DNA of 48,669 nucleotides from positions 1 to 48,669 of the IMG/VR virus record IMGVR_UViG_3300046680_000366; one strand, 5' to 3'. Origin of the DNA: a virus. Below the pieces are notes generated by a model. That model was given only the letters and a program-made list of their open reading frames with translations. It was not told the origin of the DNA and made no database searches. Positions 1-7,581 of the stretch are shown here, piece after piece (within the stretch, counting starts at the first letter, position 1; every line of letters starts with the position of its first letter). Made by a program: the position numbers and the translations under genes.

Positions 1-75
1 GTGCGCAACAAGGTATTCGACAACGTGCGCGCGAAACTCCGGATCGGGCATCGTCAACATGTCTTTGGCTTCCAT
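1..75 (-). CDS. Partial copy of the lysis-cassette membrane protein (first 25 codons)
   Basis: The minus-strand reading from 75 to 1 repeats the first 25 codons of the gene at 48258-48617. It is cut by the contig end and is not a second gene. On the circle it is the same locus. Confidence 0.9.
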   Translation of the reverse strand, partial: MEAKDMLTMPDPEFRAHVVEYLVAH

Positions 76-89
76 TGGGCCCCGGGCAT

Positions 90-111
90 AAAAAAAGCCG
101 CTCTAGGCGGC
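90..111 (-). terminator. Intrinsic terminator (minus strand)
   Basis: Read on the minus strand this is GCCGC, loop CTAGA, GCGGC and then seven T. It sits only 15 bp upstream of the ATG at 75 (48617 on the circle). It would stop leftward transcripts arriving from the conversion cassette or the structural genes. The same element appears at 48632-48653. Confidence 0.8.
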
Positions 112-135
112 TGTTGGTCGAATCGTTTTTTCTGC

Positions 136-164
136 TTGACTACTAGGCGGATTCCGCCTATCTT
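136..164 (+). promoter_or_regulatory. Sigma-70 promoter of the HTH/outer-membrane cassette
   Basis: A -35 TTGACT (136-141) and a -10 TATCTT (159-164) are separated by exactly 17 bp, on the plus strand upstream of the HTH gene. This suggests the cassette is transcribed on its own in the lysogen, against the direction of the late genes. Confidence 0.7.
144..160. promoter_or_regulatory. Palindromic operator in the promoter spacer
   Basis: TAGGCGG-ATT-CCGCCTA is a perfect 7-bp inverted repeat that fills the spacer between the -35 and -10 of the cassette promoter. A bound protein would block RNA polymerase. The HTH protein encoded just downstream is the obvious candidate for autorepression (inference). 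Confidence 0.55.
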
Positions 165-263
165 TGCGCTTAGACGAAGCGCATCCCGCGCGGCGCCACT
201 CCGAAAGGAACCCCACCATGAAGCTCTGCTTTCGTGCCCACTCGCGTGCCGGAAACCTATCCC

Positions 264-557
264 ATGCTCTTTCAACCGCCGACCGTTCAGCAGCTCAAGC
301 AGCTCAAGGAGGAGCTCGGCTTTACCGGTGCGCAGATGGCGCAACTGCTCGGACTTTCGAGCAGTCGGCGCTGGCGCGATCTGGTCAACGAGAACAATCC
401 TCAGGGCATCACGCCGTCGTCCCTCTTCCTTGGGGCCGCCCGGCTCACACTCGACGCCAAGCAGATCGAGCAGGTACTAGAAAAGATGCGCCAGATCGGA
501 GCTACGATCGACTTGAACGCCGACTCCCCGGCGCCCGATGGAGAGCCGCAGCCGTAG
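264..557 (+). CDS. Small helix-turn-helix (XRE-like) protein
   Basis: A 97-residue protein whose first half (QLKQLKEELGFTGAQMAQLL, then SSSRRWRDLVN) reads as an HTH of the XRE/Cro type. ATG 264 is chosen because GGAAA lies 8 nt upstream. An in-frame GTG at 234 would add ten residues (MPTRVPETYP) but has no ribosome site. The gene is the first of a two-gene plus-strand cassette with the outer-membrane gene at 560, behind a promoter with a palindrome in its spacer, so it may be a local autorepressor. No ligand or effector domain is visible. Confidence 0.65.
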   Translation: MLFQPPTVQQLKQLKEELGFTGAQMAQLLGLSSSRRWRDLVNENNPQGITPSSLFLGAARLTLDAKQIEQVLEKMRQIGATIDLNADSPAPDGEPQP

Positions 558-559
558 CG

Positions 560-1267
560 ATGTCGCTCGGCTGCATCGCCGCCGGCGCGCACGCTGAATC
601 ATTTTTCCATGCTGAAGCCGGGCTCGGCGCCACTAACTTCACGGCGATGGGCGATGGAATGTACTTCCAGGAGGGCTTCAGCCATCACCTCAAGCTCCGC
701 GTCCCTGCTGGCCGCATCGGCATCGGTGCAACTGTGCTGCCCTATTCGCGCGGCTCGTGGATCCCCGGCATCGATCTGAATCTCGCCTACATGTATTTCG
801 GCACCGCCAAAATTCAGGGAGATGCCGTTCCTGACGCTTCCGACTATACGGACGGCGTTGGCGGCTACAACCCCCAGAAACAGGCATGCAATGGCACGTG
901 CGGGCCGATGCGTTACTTCGACACGGGCGGCTCGCTCCAGGCAATCGCCTTGACGATCGAGCCCTACTACGAGGTGGGCAACTGGCGCTTCAGCGTTGAG
1001 GGCGGACCGGCGATCTTCAAAGGGACGTGGACGTCGACCATGACTGTCATGTCGTCGACCAGCCCTTGGGGTCCTCAGGGATCGGTCGAAACGCTGGCGC
1101 ACGACCCCAAGCCACAGCTCACGTGGGTGGCCGGCGCATCAGTCGCCTACAAGAAGGTGACGGTGCGCTATACCTACATCAGCACGCCATCGAAGAACGT
1201 GAGCAACAGCAATGTGCCGCTTGGGTTCAGAGCGGCACACATGGTGACCTTGGGGTACAGGTGGTAA
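560..1267 (+). CDS. Outer-membrane beta-barrel protein (Lom-like conversion protein)
   Basis: 235 residues from ATG 560. Alternating aromatic and small residues and the C-terminal VTLGYRW ending in Trp are typical of proteins inserted by the BAM complex. It resembles lambda Lom in role (a prophage-expressed surface protein), not demonstrably in sequence. The start is awkward. The signal-peptide core and cleavage site (IAAGAHA before ESFF) are present, but ATG 560 leaves out the basic n-region, which is encoded upstream in the same frame (RWRAAAVA) inside the HTH gene with no usable start codon. The only earlier ATG, at 218, has a good ribosome site but would add 114 residues that look like out-of-frame HTH sequence. 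Confidence 0.7.
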   Translation: MSLGCIAAGAHAESFFHAEAGLGATNFTAMGDGMYFQEGFSHHLKLRVPAGRIGIGATVLPYSRGSWIPGIDLNLAYMYFGTAKIQGDAVPDASDYTDGVGGYNPQKQACNGTCGPMRYFDTGGSLQAIALTIEPYYEVGNWRFSVEGGPAIFKGTWTSTMTVMSSTSPWGPQGSVETLAHDPKPQLTWVAGASVAYKKVTVRYTYISTPSKNVSNSNVPLGFRAAHMVTLGYRW

Positions 1268-1465
1268 GAACGGCAGATGAGCACAAGAAACAAACGAGTT
1301 GCGACACCGGCGCCTCGGATTTTGCCGCGTCGCATACAAGGCGGATAGCTCCGACGTGCCGGCGGGGGGGCAAGGGGGAGTTTATGCTGTCGCTGAACTA
1401 TACGTTTTGAGGCGCCCCGTGAAAATCCCCCTCACTCGTGGCCCGGCTCGACGAAGAGATTTTTC
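1268..1465. other. Intergenic stretch between convergent genes
   Basis: About 200 bp between the convergent barrel and glycosyltransferase genes. It holds G-runs near 1360-1380 on the plus strand. I see no gene and no convincing terminator hairpin. Confidence 0.5.
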
Positions 1466-2401
1466 TCACGAGTTGATGATCTCAATCATGCGCCCGATAA
1501 GTCGCTGCTCCATTTCTCTAGAGAATCTGTCGCGGAGCATGATCGTATGGCTCTCGTTCGGCTCCATGGAGTACTTCTCGATGTCGCCAATCCGCTTTAA
1601 TACGGCATCCGCGAAGCGCACAATATCACCTGAGTCGATTGCCTCAAAGACCGGTGGATTCCAGTATTCGCGGCCACCTTGCCCTGTGTAGCCAATGACA
1701 AAGTTTCCAGAGAGGGCGGCCTCTACAGGAGGAACAGGAAGGCCTTCCGATCCAGAAAATGCGAGGAAAATCCGTGACTTTGACAAGGCCTCAGCAACTT
1801 GAAACTCAGACATCTTGTCAATTGGAACAAGGCTCCAGTGCGCAGGAATTATTCTGCGAAGCAACGGAATGAAAAGATCGCCAAGATACCCCATCTTTCG
1901 GGGCATGTACGTGATGATGTTTTCCTTCTTCCCCGGTTGAAAAAGTGCCTCATTTACTGAGTAAGTTAGACGAACCACCTTGCTTGCACATTCAGGGAAA
2001 AACTGCGAAACGCAACGGATCGCGTCATCGCTGATACAAAAAATGTATTTTGCATTGGAATAGCACCCAGATAGATCCTCTTCTTTTAGATTTGAACTGA
2101 GTAGGTATCCATTCTGCACAAAGATGCCATAATCGACGCCCTTTGTGACTAGGTCTTTCCAGGCATCAAAAATGGTGCTCTCTGGGAATATCACGAAATC
2201 ATTCAGCGGGTCAAAACCATCATTCTCCCTGATGACCGCCTCGTGTTTGAACCAGTCTACCGTCTCATCATCATAGGGCTGGCAGTAGAAAATTTCCGAC
2301 CGGCCACAGATAGAATTGACAATCTCGCTGTGTCTATGAATTACTTTTATTCCGCCGATTGGACGATTTATCCTAGGGCAAAAATAGACCAGGTTTTTCA
2401 T
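1466..2401 (-). CDS. Glycosyltransferase, GT-B (GT4-like)
   Basis: 311 residues from the first ATG of the frame (MKNLVYFCPRINRPIGG); an upstream TTG at 2464 would add 21 unlikely residues. The C-terminal half carries the GT4-type donor-binding signature SEGLPVPPVEAALSG followed by VIGYTGQGGREYW. The gene is clearly more AT-rich than its neighbours, which suggests recent acquisition. It lies after the tail fibre, next to an outer-membrane protein, where serotype-converting phages keep gtr genes. I infer a role in modifying host surface polysaccharide, giving lysogenic conversion or exclusion of related phages. Glycosylation of a virion protein is an alternative. The acceptor cannot be read from sequence. 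Confidence 0.8.
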   Translation of the reverse strand: MKNLVYFCPRINRPIGGIKVIHRHSEIVNSICGRSEIFYCQPYDDETVDWFKHEAVIRENDGFDPLNDFVIFPESTIFDAWKDLVTKGVDYGIFVQNGYLLSSNLKEEDLSGCYSNAKYIFCISDDAIRCVSQFFPECASKVVRLTYSVNEALFQPGKKENIITYMPRKMGYLGDLFIPLLRRIIPAHWSLVPIDKMSEFQVAEALSKSRIFLAFSGSEGLPVPPVEAALSGNFVIGYTGQGGREYWNPPVFEAIDSGDIVRFADAVLKRIGDIEKYSMEPNESHTIMLRDRFSREMEQRLIGRMIEIINS

Positions 2402-2488
2402 GGCGCATCTAGACTGAAGTTCGGTTGGGAAGCAAGCATACCGCGCCGCCGCCTCATGTGGCAACTGATCGTCTATCAGTAACCTAAC

Positions 2489-2680
2489 TCAGTCTGGTGC
2501 AGGAAGCCCTATTTGCGCAAGAGGCGTGTCGTTTTTGCTTGCGTAATATGCTTTCCAGCGCGCATCCGATGAGTCAAGCTCGCCTTGATACGGCCAGCTT
2601 TCGATTGGTTGCGGCCCCGCTGCGCACCCAATCACCTCGGACTCCTCGGCGTCTGAAAATTGAACAAAAATACTAGTCAT
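2489..2680 (-). CDS. Small protein after the tail fibre, possible fibre accessory
   Basis: 63 residues from ATG 2680, two bases after the fibre gene stop. It begins MTSIFVQFSDAEESEVIGC and ends IGLPAPD. The position immediately after the fibre is where assembly chaperones sit in Mu-like tails, but the protein is far shorter than gpU-type chaperones and I do not recognise a family. It is probably co-translated with the fibre. Confidence 0.55.
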   Translation of the reverse strand: MTSIFVQFSDAEESEVIGCAAGPQPIESWPYQGELDSSDARWKAYYASKNDTPLAQIGLPAPD

Positions 2681-2682
2681 GG

Positions 2683-3648
2683 TCAGATCTCGTACCCGGA
2701 AACGAACAGCGAAAGCGTCGGCGTTCCGGTGTTGTTGGTGAAAAAGTAAAACAGCGTCTGCGTGGTAAGTATGTCGATAGCCCAATTGCTGGTGAGCGAA
2801 ACACTTCCGGATGCGCTAATGTTTTGATACCCAAGGTTTTGAGACCCGTCGCAGCTCAGCGCCATACCAATCAGACTCGCGGCTGTTGATACGAGCTGCA
2901 CTGCGCCGCTCACCCGTACAGCGGCCTTCGGGATTGCGCCTGTCAGCGAGAAACTTGTCGCCGTTGCCTGAGTTGTGGAAGTCTGGAGCGTCAGCAACTG
3001 GGGCACGCTAATCCGTCGCCCATTGACCAGAACCGCTTTAAGCTGACCCACCGTGCTGCTGATCGGCAGGACTGCCAGCAGCGCCGACGCTGTGTATCCA
3101 GCGGGCATGTTTGCACCGCCATAGACCGTCGATGCCGCCAACGTCGTTTCCACCGTGCCTAGGATGCTTTGTGTCTGCGTCGTCGGATTGTAAATGGCAT
3201 AGACAGCCAGCCAGCCGTTCGCCGTGGCCGTTCCCGTGTCCATCCCGCCTGCGCCAGTCGTCGCCAGATTCAGCGTCTTGTTGAAGCTCGGCAAGACATA
3301 AGTCTGACCGTTTAGGGCCGTTCCGACGACGATCTGATCTGCCGTGATCGTGATCGATGTTGCACCAGCGACGCACGATCCTTTGAGATTCACGCGCGAG
3401 CCGATGACCGGCGAATACATCTTCTGCAGTGCCGCATTGACTTGGTTGTAGCTTGTCTTCGAGCGCGCGATACCGGCGGCAGCCAGGATAGCGCACAGCT
3501 CTTCCTGAATCATGTTCAGCCACGATCCGCGCACGTTCGTCGCGGGCGTGCCTGCGGTCGGATTGCCTTCGGTGAAGTAGCCTTCGGTACCGGCTGCCTC
3601 GGGCGCTGGGATAGACGTTGCCGCGGTTGCGTCGTCGATTCGAAACAT
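2683..3648 (-). CDS. Tail fibre / receptor-binding protein
   Basis: 321 residues. The N-terminus (MFRIDDATAATSIPAPEAAG, then a segment with WLNMIQEELCAILAAAGI) is the conserved start of fibre proteins that attach to Mu/P2-type baseplates. The middle and C-terminal part are Ser/Thr/Ala-rich beta-structure. It directly follows the gp48-like baseplate gene and should carry host recognition. It has no variable repeat: the DGR targets are elsewhere, so this fibre is not diversified by the retroelement. Confidence 0.8.
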   Translation of the reverse strand: MFRIDDATAATSIPAPEAAGTEGYFTEGNPTAGTPATNVRGSWLNMIQEELCAILAAAGIARSKTSYNQVNAALQKMYSPVIGSRVNLKGSCVAGATSITITADQIVVGTALNGQTYVLPSFNKTLNLATTGAGGMDTGTATANGWLAVYAIYNPTTQTQSILGTVETTLAASTVYGGANMPAGYTASALLAVLPISSTVGQLKAVLVNGRRISVPQLLTLQTSTTQATATSFSLTGAIPKAAVRVSGAVQLVSTAASLIGMALSCDGSQNLGYQNISASGSVSLTSNWAIDILTTQTLFYFFTNNTGTPTLSLFVSGYEI

Positions 3649-3656
3649 GTGACCTC

Positions 3657-4253
3657 TTATGCGTAAGCAAAAATAGGGATCGTGTGGGCAGGCATGATTG
3701 CCTTGAACTCACATTCGAGTACCGTGTTCCCCCACGATGCCAGCGGGTCGCCAGCCGCCATAGCCCCAGCGACAGCGCGCACGACCGTGTTCAGTGGGGC
3801 CGTTATCTTCCAGGCGAAATTCCAGTCATACCCGCAGCATGGGTCTCCTGCCTTCAGCATGCCCGCGCGAGCCTGCGTGTATTGGGTGATCGTCACCGCA
3901 TAGCCGAGACTTGCCGCGAAGCCGACGAAGTACGGAATCGATGCGCCGCCGATATTGGTGAACCGCGCGACCACCTGGCTACGCCGCTGAGGTATGGTCG
4001 GCGCTACACCGGCACATGGATCGGGCAGACCAAGCGTTGACTCCCACTCGGGCAGCAATTCGTACGTCGTCGATGGGAACGCGTCCACCAGCAGATAGTT
4101 CGCGCGCGCCGTCTGGCGCTCATAGCTGGGCGCCAGACCCGACAGAACTTGTGACTGCACGGTGTCGCTATCGCGCGGCCACACTCGGCCACGCGGCAAC
4201 AGCGCTTGCATCGCAGCGAGAAAGTTCGCTGCGGTGAAGTTGGGTGCCAGCAT
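3657..4253 (-). CDS. Baseplate protein, Mu gp48 family (DUF2313/YmfQ)
   Basis: 198 residues with the typical opening for this family: LLPRGRVWPRD, then a segment reading LLVDAFPSTTYELLPEWEST and LGLPDPC. Members link the baseplate wedge to the fibre. The order gp47-gp48-fibre here is that of Mu. Cys-containing CCGYDWNFAWKI near the C-terminus is also family-like. Fibre and gp48 are separated by 8 bp, so they form one translational unit. Confidence 0.85.
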   Translation of the reverse strand: MLAPNFTAANFLAAMQALLPRGRVWPRDSDTVQSQVLSGLAPSYERQTARANYLLVDAFPSTTYELLPEWESTLGLPDPCAGVAPTIPQRRSQVVARFTNIGGASIPYFVGFAASLGYAVTITQYTQARAGMLKAGDPCCGYDWNFAWKITAPLNTVVRAVAGAMAAGDPLASWGNTVLECEFKAIMPAHTIPIFAYA

Positions 4254-4260
4254 TTAGACC

Positions 4261-5424
4261 TCAGACATAAAGCACGGCGGCCAGCACCGGCAGAGAACCA
4301 AAGCTTCCCTGAATGTTTCCCGGATAGGTTGTGGTCGTCGCGCCAATCACACCTTGCACCAGCGTAATAACGAAGCCGCTCGTGCCGGAGATCGCGGCGA
4401 TCGCCGATTCGATGTCAGAACGGTTGATCGTTCCGGCGCGAGGGTCGCCGTTCCGAAAGAACACGTCCGCAATGGCAGCCGATATGGCCGCACGCGTCGC
4501 TGACGATGAAGACAGCAGACCAGTCAGAGTGAACGTGAGGTTGTTCGCGATCGGCGAGACCGAATAGACCAAGGCCGTGACCGGTTGCTCGTTAATGATC
4601 GTGTCAGCAACTACGAGTTGATCGCCCGTCGCCAGCGTCCCGCGCGGAATACCGCCCGGCCCCTTGTCGTATTGGGACACCCCGTTGGCCCCTTGCGGGA
4701 AGCCCCCGTGCGCCGCCTCGGCGTTGTCCCACATGGTGTAGAGGACAACGGTCCCGGCGCCGAAGTTATTCGGCGCACACCAGGCTCGCGTGACGCCAGC
4801 AACGGCGAGCGCCCAGCCAACGTAGTCATTGACATCGCCACCCTGCGGTGTGTTCTGATAAGCCTCAAGCATCCGGCTTCGAAGAGGGTCGTTCTCTTCG
4901 ATGTCTGCACCTGACTGTACATTTGCGACAACCGCGCCGGTCGACTGAATTCCGTCCACGGTGGCGCCGAGCGTCATCACCGTGCCGACATCTGAATTGC
5001 CGACCGATCCTGCGACGTCCGCGAGAACTGTCACAGTCACCGTTCCGTCGCCGCCGACCGACTGAGTAGCCGCCGTCGTATACGACGCGCCATCCGTTCG
5101 AACAACCTGCGTGCCTGCATTCAGCGGCTTCCCAACGGTTCCATTGAAGGCGACCGACAGGCTCGCTGGCGTCGCGGCCTTCCGATAGACCTTCTTCAGT
5201 GCAGCCCACCCCTCCAAGTATTCATCTTCTGCGGTGAATGGTACCGACTGCTTCGCAATCCAGTCCAAGTACCCCATATGCATGTTCGACATGCCGGCCT
5301 GCACCTTGCCGATCACCTTCAGCACCGCAAAGCGGAGCAGCGCATCAGCGCCCTCGAGCGAAGATGCAATGTCAGCCGCCACCTCGCTGATCAGGGTGGA
5401 AAGCGTCTTTCTTTGAAATGGCAT
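4261..5424 (-). CDS. Baseplate assembly protein J, Mu gp47 family
   Basis: 387 residues of the baseplate J / T4 gp6 superfamily. It begins MPFQRKTLSTLISEVAADIA and contains the conserved AEDEYLEGWAALKKVYRKAA region, a central Val/Thr-rich beta domain, and NTPQGGDVNDYVGWALAVAG. The C-terminal half includes the family-like FFRNGDPRAGTINRSDIESA. It forms the wedge of the contractile baseplate with the neighbouring gp46- and gp48-like proteins. Confidence 0.9.
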   Translation of the reverse strand: MPFQRKTLSTLISEVAADIASSLEGADALLRFAVLKVIGKVQAGMSNMHMGYLDWIAKQSVPFTAEDEYLEGWAALKKVYRKAATPASLSVAFNGTVGKPLNAGTQVVRTDGASYTTAATQSVGGDGTVTVTVLADVAGSVGNSDVGTVMTLGATVDGIQSTGAVVANVQSGADIEENDPLRSRMLEAYQNTPQGGDVNDYVGWALAVAGVTRAWCAPNNFGAGTVVLYTMWDNAEAAHGGFPQGANGVSQYDKGPGGIPRGTLATGDQLVVADTIINEQPVTALVYSVSPIANNLTFTLTGLLSSSSATRAAISAAIADVFFRNGDPRAGTINRSDIESAIAAISGTSGFVITLVQGVIGATTTTYPGNIQGSFGSLPVLAAVLYV

Positions 5425-5425
5425 G

Positions 5426-5872
5426 TCAGGAGAGCTGGTTCCAGGCCCACGCGTACGTCAGCGGTATCTGCGGGCCCGTCGGTTGATAGAGGATGATCTG
5501 CGCACCGAGAAACGTGTCGCGCGTCCATTCCGTCTGAACATCGATGCTCGCCACGACGCCATCGTCGACGAGCCACTGCAGCGCTTCGATGATGTAGTCG
5601 CGCGCGTTGTTGAGCACTTCCTGAGTCTGCTTCGAACGATCGAGAAGCCAGAGCCGCGACCCGATCGGTTTGTCCTCGCCGATGTCACCCCACCACCCTC
5701 GAGGATCGCCAGTTCCATCCGGGATTACGTCGTCGATGTTCGCCTGGCGGTCGGTGAAGATGCTCACCAGCACCGCGCTTTGCAGGTCATCTCCGGTCAC
5801 CAACGCTGGCGCAATGAACATCCAGTCGCCGCGGCTGTTGTCGACGTCCCAGATTACCGAGATGTCCGACAT
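5426..5872 (-). CDS. Baseplate protein, Mu gp46-like (DUF2634/gp25 region)
   Basis: 148 residues lying between the spike gene and baseplate J, the position of Mu gp46. A segment with ARDYIIEALQWLVDDGV followed by SIDVQTEWTRDTFLGAQI is a typical gp46/gp25-like wedge C-terminus. It begins MSDISVIWDVDNSRGDWM. The one-base spacing to the next gene suggests coupled translation and fixed stoichiometry. Confidence 0.85.
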   Translation of the reverse strand: MSDISVIWDVDNSRGDWMFIAPALVTGDDLQSAVLVSIFTDRQANIDDVIPDGTGDPRGWWGDIGEDKPIGSRLWLLDRSKQTQEVLNNARDYIIEALQWLVDDGVVASIDVQTEWTRDTFLGAQIILYQPTGPQIPLTYAWAWNQLS

Positions 5873-5875
5873 GCG

Positions 5876-6439
5876 TTACTCCTGTTGATTCGGTGCGCTG
5901 GTCGTCGTGCCCGGGCCGCCAAGCTGGACATTCGGTACCGGGTGCGTGTGAGCATTCGCGACCTGGCGCATACCTGCGACCGTTCGCGTGTTCGTGTTGC
6001 AGTTATCGAGGATGTCGCCGGTGCACTTCAGCAGCAGCGTGTCCGCCAAAATCGACGGCGTATTCGTGATCTCCACCGGTTTCCCGCCACCATTCACCAC
6101 AATGCCCGCTGCCGACAGATACACCGACTGCCCTTTGTCGTCGCTGATCGCTATCTCACCAGTCGCGAGCCCCCTCATGCGGTAGGTTGCGTTCGACGTT
6201 GCAATCACGATGCCGTCGTTGCGGTCGCCATTTTTGAATCCAACAATCGCCTGCGTGCCCAACGGCGGATTCGAAGTAAATCCGTACTCTGTGAAGCGCG
6301 GGATGTCAGGGATCAACTCCAGTCCGTTGATGCGCAACTGAAGGGCCTGCACGGGCTTCGTGTCGTCGACCAGCGTGATAGATCCGCGCGCCATGATCAG
6401 CAGAATGCGCCGCGCCAGACGGTTCAATTGATCGAGCAT
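5876..6439 (-). CDS. Baseplate spike, Mu gp45 family
   Basis: 187 residues. The N-terminus (MLDQLNRLARRILLIMARGS) is followed by an OB-fold-like segment with GFTSNPPLGTQAIVGFKNGD, then a repetitive beta region (EIAISDDKGQSVYLSAAGIV) ending in a short helix-like part with ANAHTHPVPNVQLGGPGTT. This is the gpV/gp45 central spike that pierces the outer membrane. The HTH motif in the tip of such spikes often binds a metal ion; here it is HTHP. Confidence 0.87.
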   Translation of the reverse strand: MLDQLNRLARRILLIMARGSITLVDDTKPVQALQLRINGLELIPDIPRFTEYGFTSNPPLGTQAIVGFKNGDRNDGIVIATSNATYRMRGLATGEIAISDDKGQSVYLSAAGIVVNGGGKPVEITNTPSILADTLLLKCTGDILDNCNTNTRTVAGMRQVANAHTHPVPNVQLGGPGTTTSAPNQQE

Positions 6440-7581
6440 TATTGCTGCGCCCCTGTTTGGGTGGATTCATCCATTGGCAACACATCCAGTGCGATGGGCT
6501 CGGGCAGGAAACCTTGCCGCGGCCCGAACACCAGCTCCGCATGCGTTCCGAGCTTGTCGAGGATGAATGTCACCTCGGCAAGCAGCAGAATCGTGTTTTC
6601 GGGTATGCCGACCGCGTCGGCGGACACCGGATAGTTGGTGTTCGGGATCCACGGCGACCCACTCGCGTCGCGCCAGCTATCGACCAGCGCGCGCACGCGC
6701 CGCGACCTGCCATAGGCGCGCGAAGCCATCCAGTTCACCCGCTTCTCGACGAACCTGCGATCCGTAGCGCTCTGCTCGGAAACAAAGTACGTTGGCCGCA
6801 ATCTGCCGGTATTGTTCTTCGCCACCACCGTGACGATCGGGAGATTCGTGACGCCCTCGTCGTCCGCGCCGGCGCTGTAGGCGCTCAGCACGGCATTGAA
6901 TGTGCTGAATGTACCCAGCGTGCTTTTCGTGCAAACGATCGCTTCGACGTTCTGCCCGATCGATACCCCCGATGCCCCGAGTTCGGTGCCGGCCGTCGAA
7001 ATCGTCAGTTCGCCCTCTTCGCTCTCGAACACCAGCATGCCGCAGTAGCGCGCATAGCGCTCGATCACTTCCCACGCGGTCTCGGTGATGCTCACGATCT
7101 GCCGAGGCAGCACCGGAAGCTTGTCGAGAACCGCCTGCGTTCCGTTGGGTGGCACGAACACATCCACCGAATACGGCGTCGCGATCGCGGTGCAGAGCGC
7201 CTCAAGAGATGTGTTCGCATTCACCTTGTCGATCCGGCAGGAGCAATCCACCAGATCGGCGAGCTTGCCGCGACCCGAAAGGGTTATCAGGTGCGTGCGA
7301 GGCGCCAGCGTCTGCTCGATCGTCTCGATGAAGCCCGACAGCACGACATCGTCGCCAATCGAAATCTTGACTGGCGCACCCTCTTTCGAAATCAGCTTCA
7401 AGGTGTTCGCGTCTGCCGAGCACGAGAGTTCAAACGAAGATGTCGCCACCTCAATGGATCTGGAAATCCTCACGGCCTTCCAGCCGGTCAGCATCAAGCC
7501 GTCATCCGTCAGCAGCACTCGAACCTCATTGACGCCCGGCTTAGCCCCAACGCTGTCGACGATGCGGTCTGCACTCGGCAT
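6439..7581 (-). CDS. Baseplate hub, Mu gpP (gp44) / late control D family
   Basis: 380 residues. It contains the hub-typical DGLMLTGWKAVRISRSIEVA opening, DDVVLSGFIETIEQ and the middle region SITETAWEVIERYARYCGML. The C-terminal RVNWMASRAYGRSRRVRALV fits the gp44/gpD fold. The hub connects tail tube, spike and wedges. Start and stop overlap its neighbours by one base (ATG shared with the tape-measure stop region). Confidence 0.88.
   Translation of the reverse strand: MPSADRIVDSVGAKPGVNEVRVLLTDDGLMLTGWKAVRISRSIEVATSSFELSCSADANTLKLISKEGAPVKISIGDDVVLSGFIETIEQTLAPRTHLITLSGRGKLADLVDCSCRIDKVNANTSLEALCTAIATPYSVDVFVPPNGTQAVLDKLPVLPRQIVSITETAWEVIERYARYCGMLVFESEEGELTISTAGTELGASGVSIGQNVEAIVCTKSTLGTFSTFNAVLSAYSAGADDEGVTNLPIVTVVAKNNTGRLRPTYFVSEQSATDRRFVEKRVNWMASRAYGRSRRVRALVDSWRDASGSPWIPNTNYPVSADAVGIPENTILLLAEVTFILDKLGTHAELVFGPRQGFLPEPIALDVLPMDESTQTGAQQ

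Larger units (their letters stand above)
1..127. repeat. Direct terminal repeat, left copy
   Basis: These 127 bases are identical to 48543-48669. They hold the start of the membrane-protein gene whose full copy is at 48258-48617, and a terminator. The length equals a common largest assembly k-mer (127), so I infer an assembly overlap of a circular or circularly permuted molecule, not biological terminal redundancy. Confidence 0.95.

Noticed and set aside
218-559. ATG 218 as the start of a 350-residue fusion with the outer-membrane protein
   Set aside because: Its 114-residue extension is the out-of-frame reading of the HTH gene and resembles no protein. The good ribosome site at 204-209 remains unexplained.
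2683-3648. Tail fibre as a DGR target
   Set aside because: Nothing in the fibre gene matches the template repeat or its GC-rich 3' segment.
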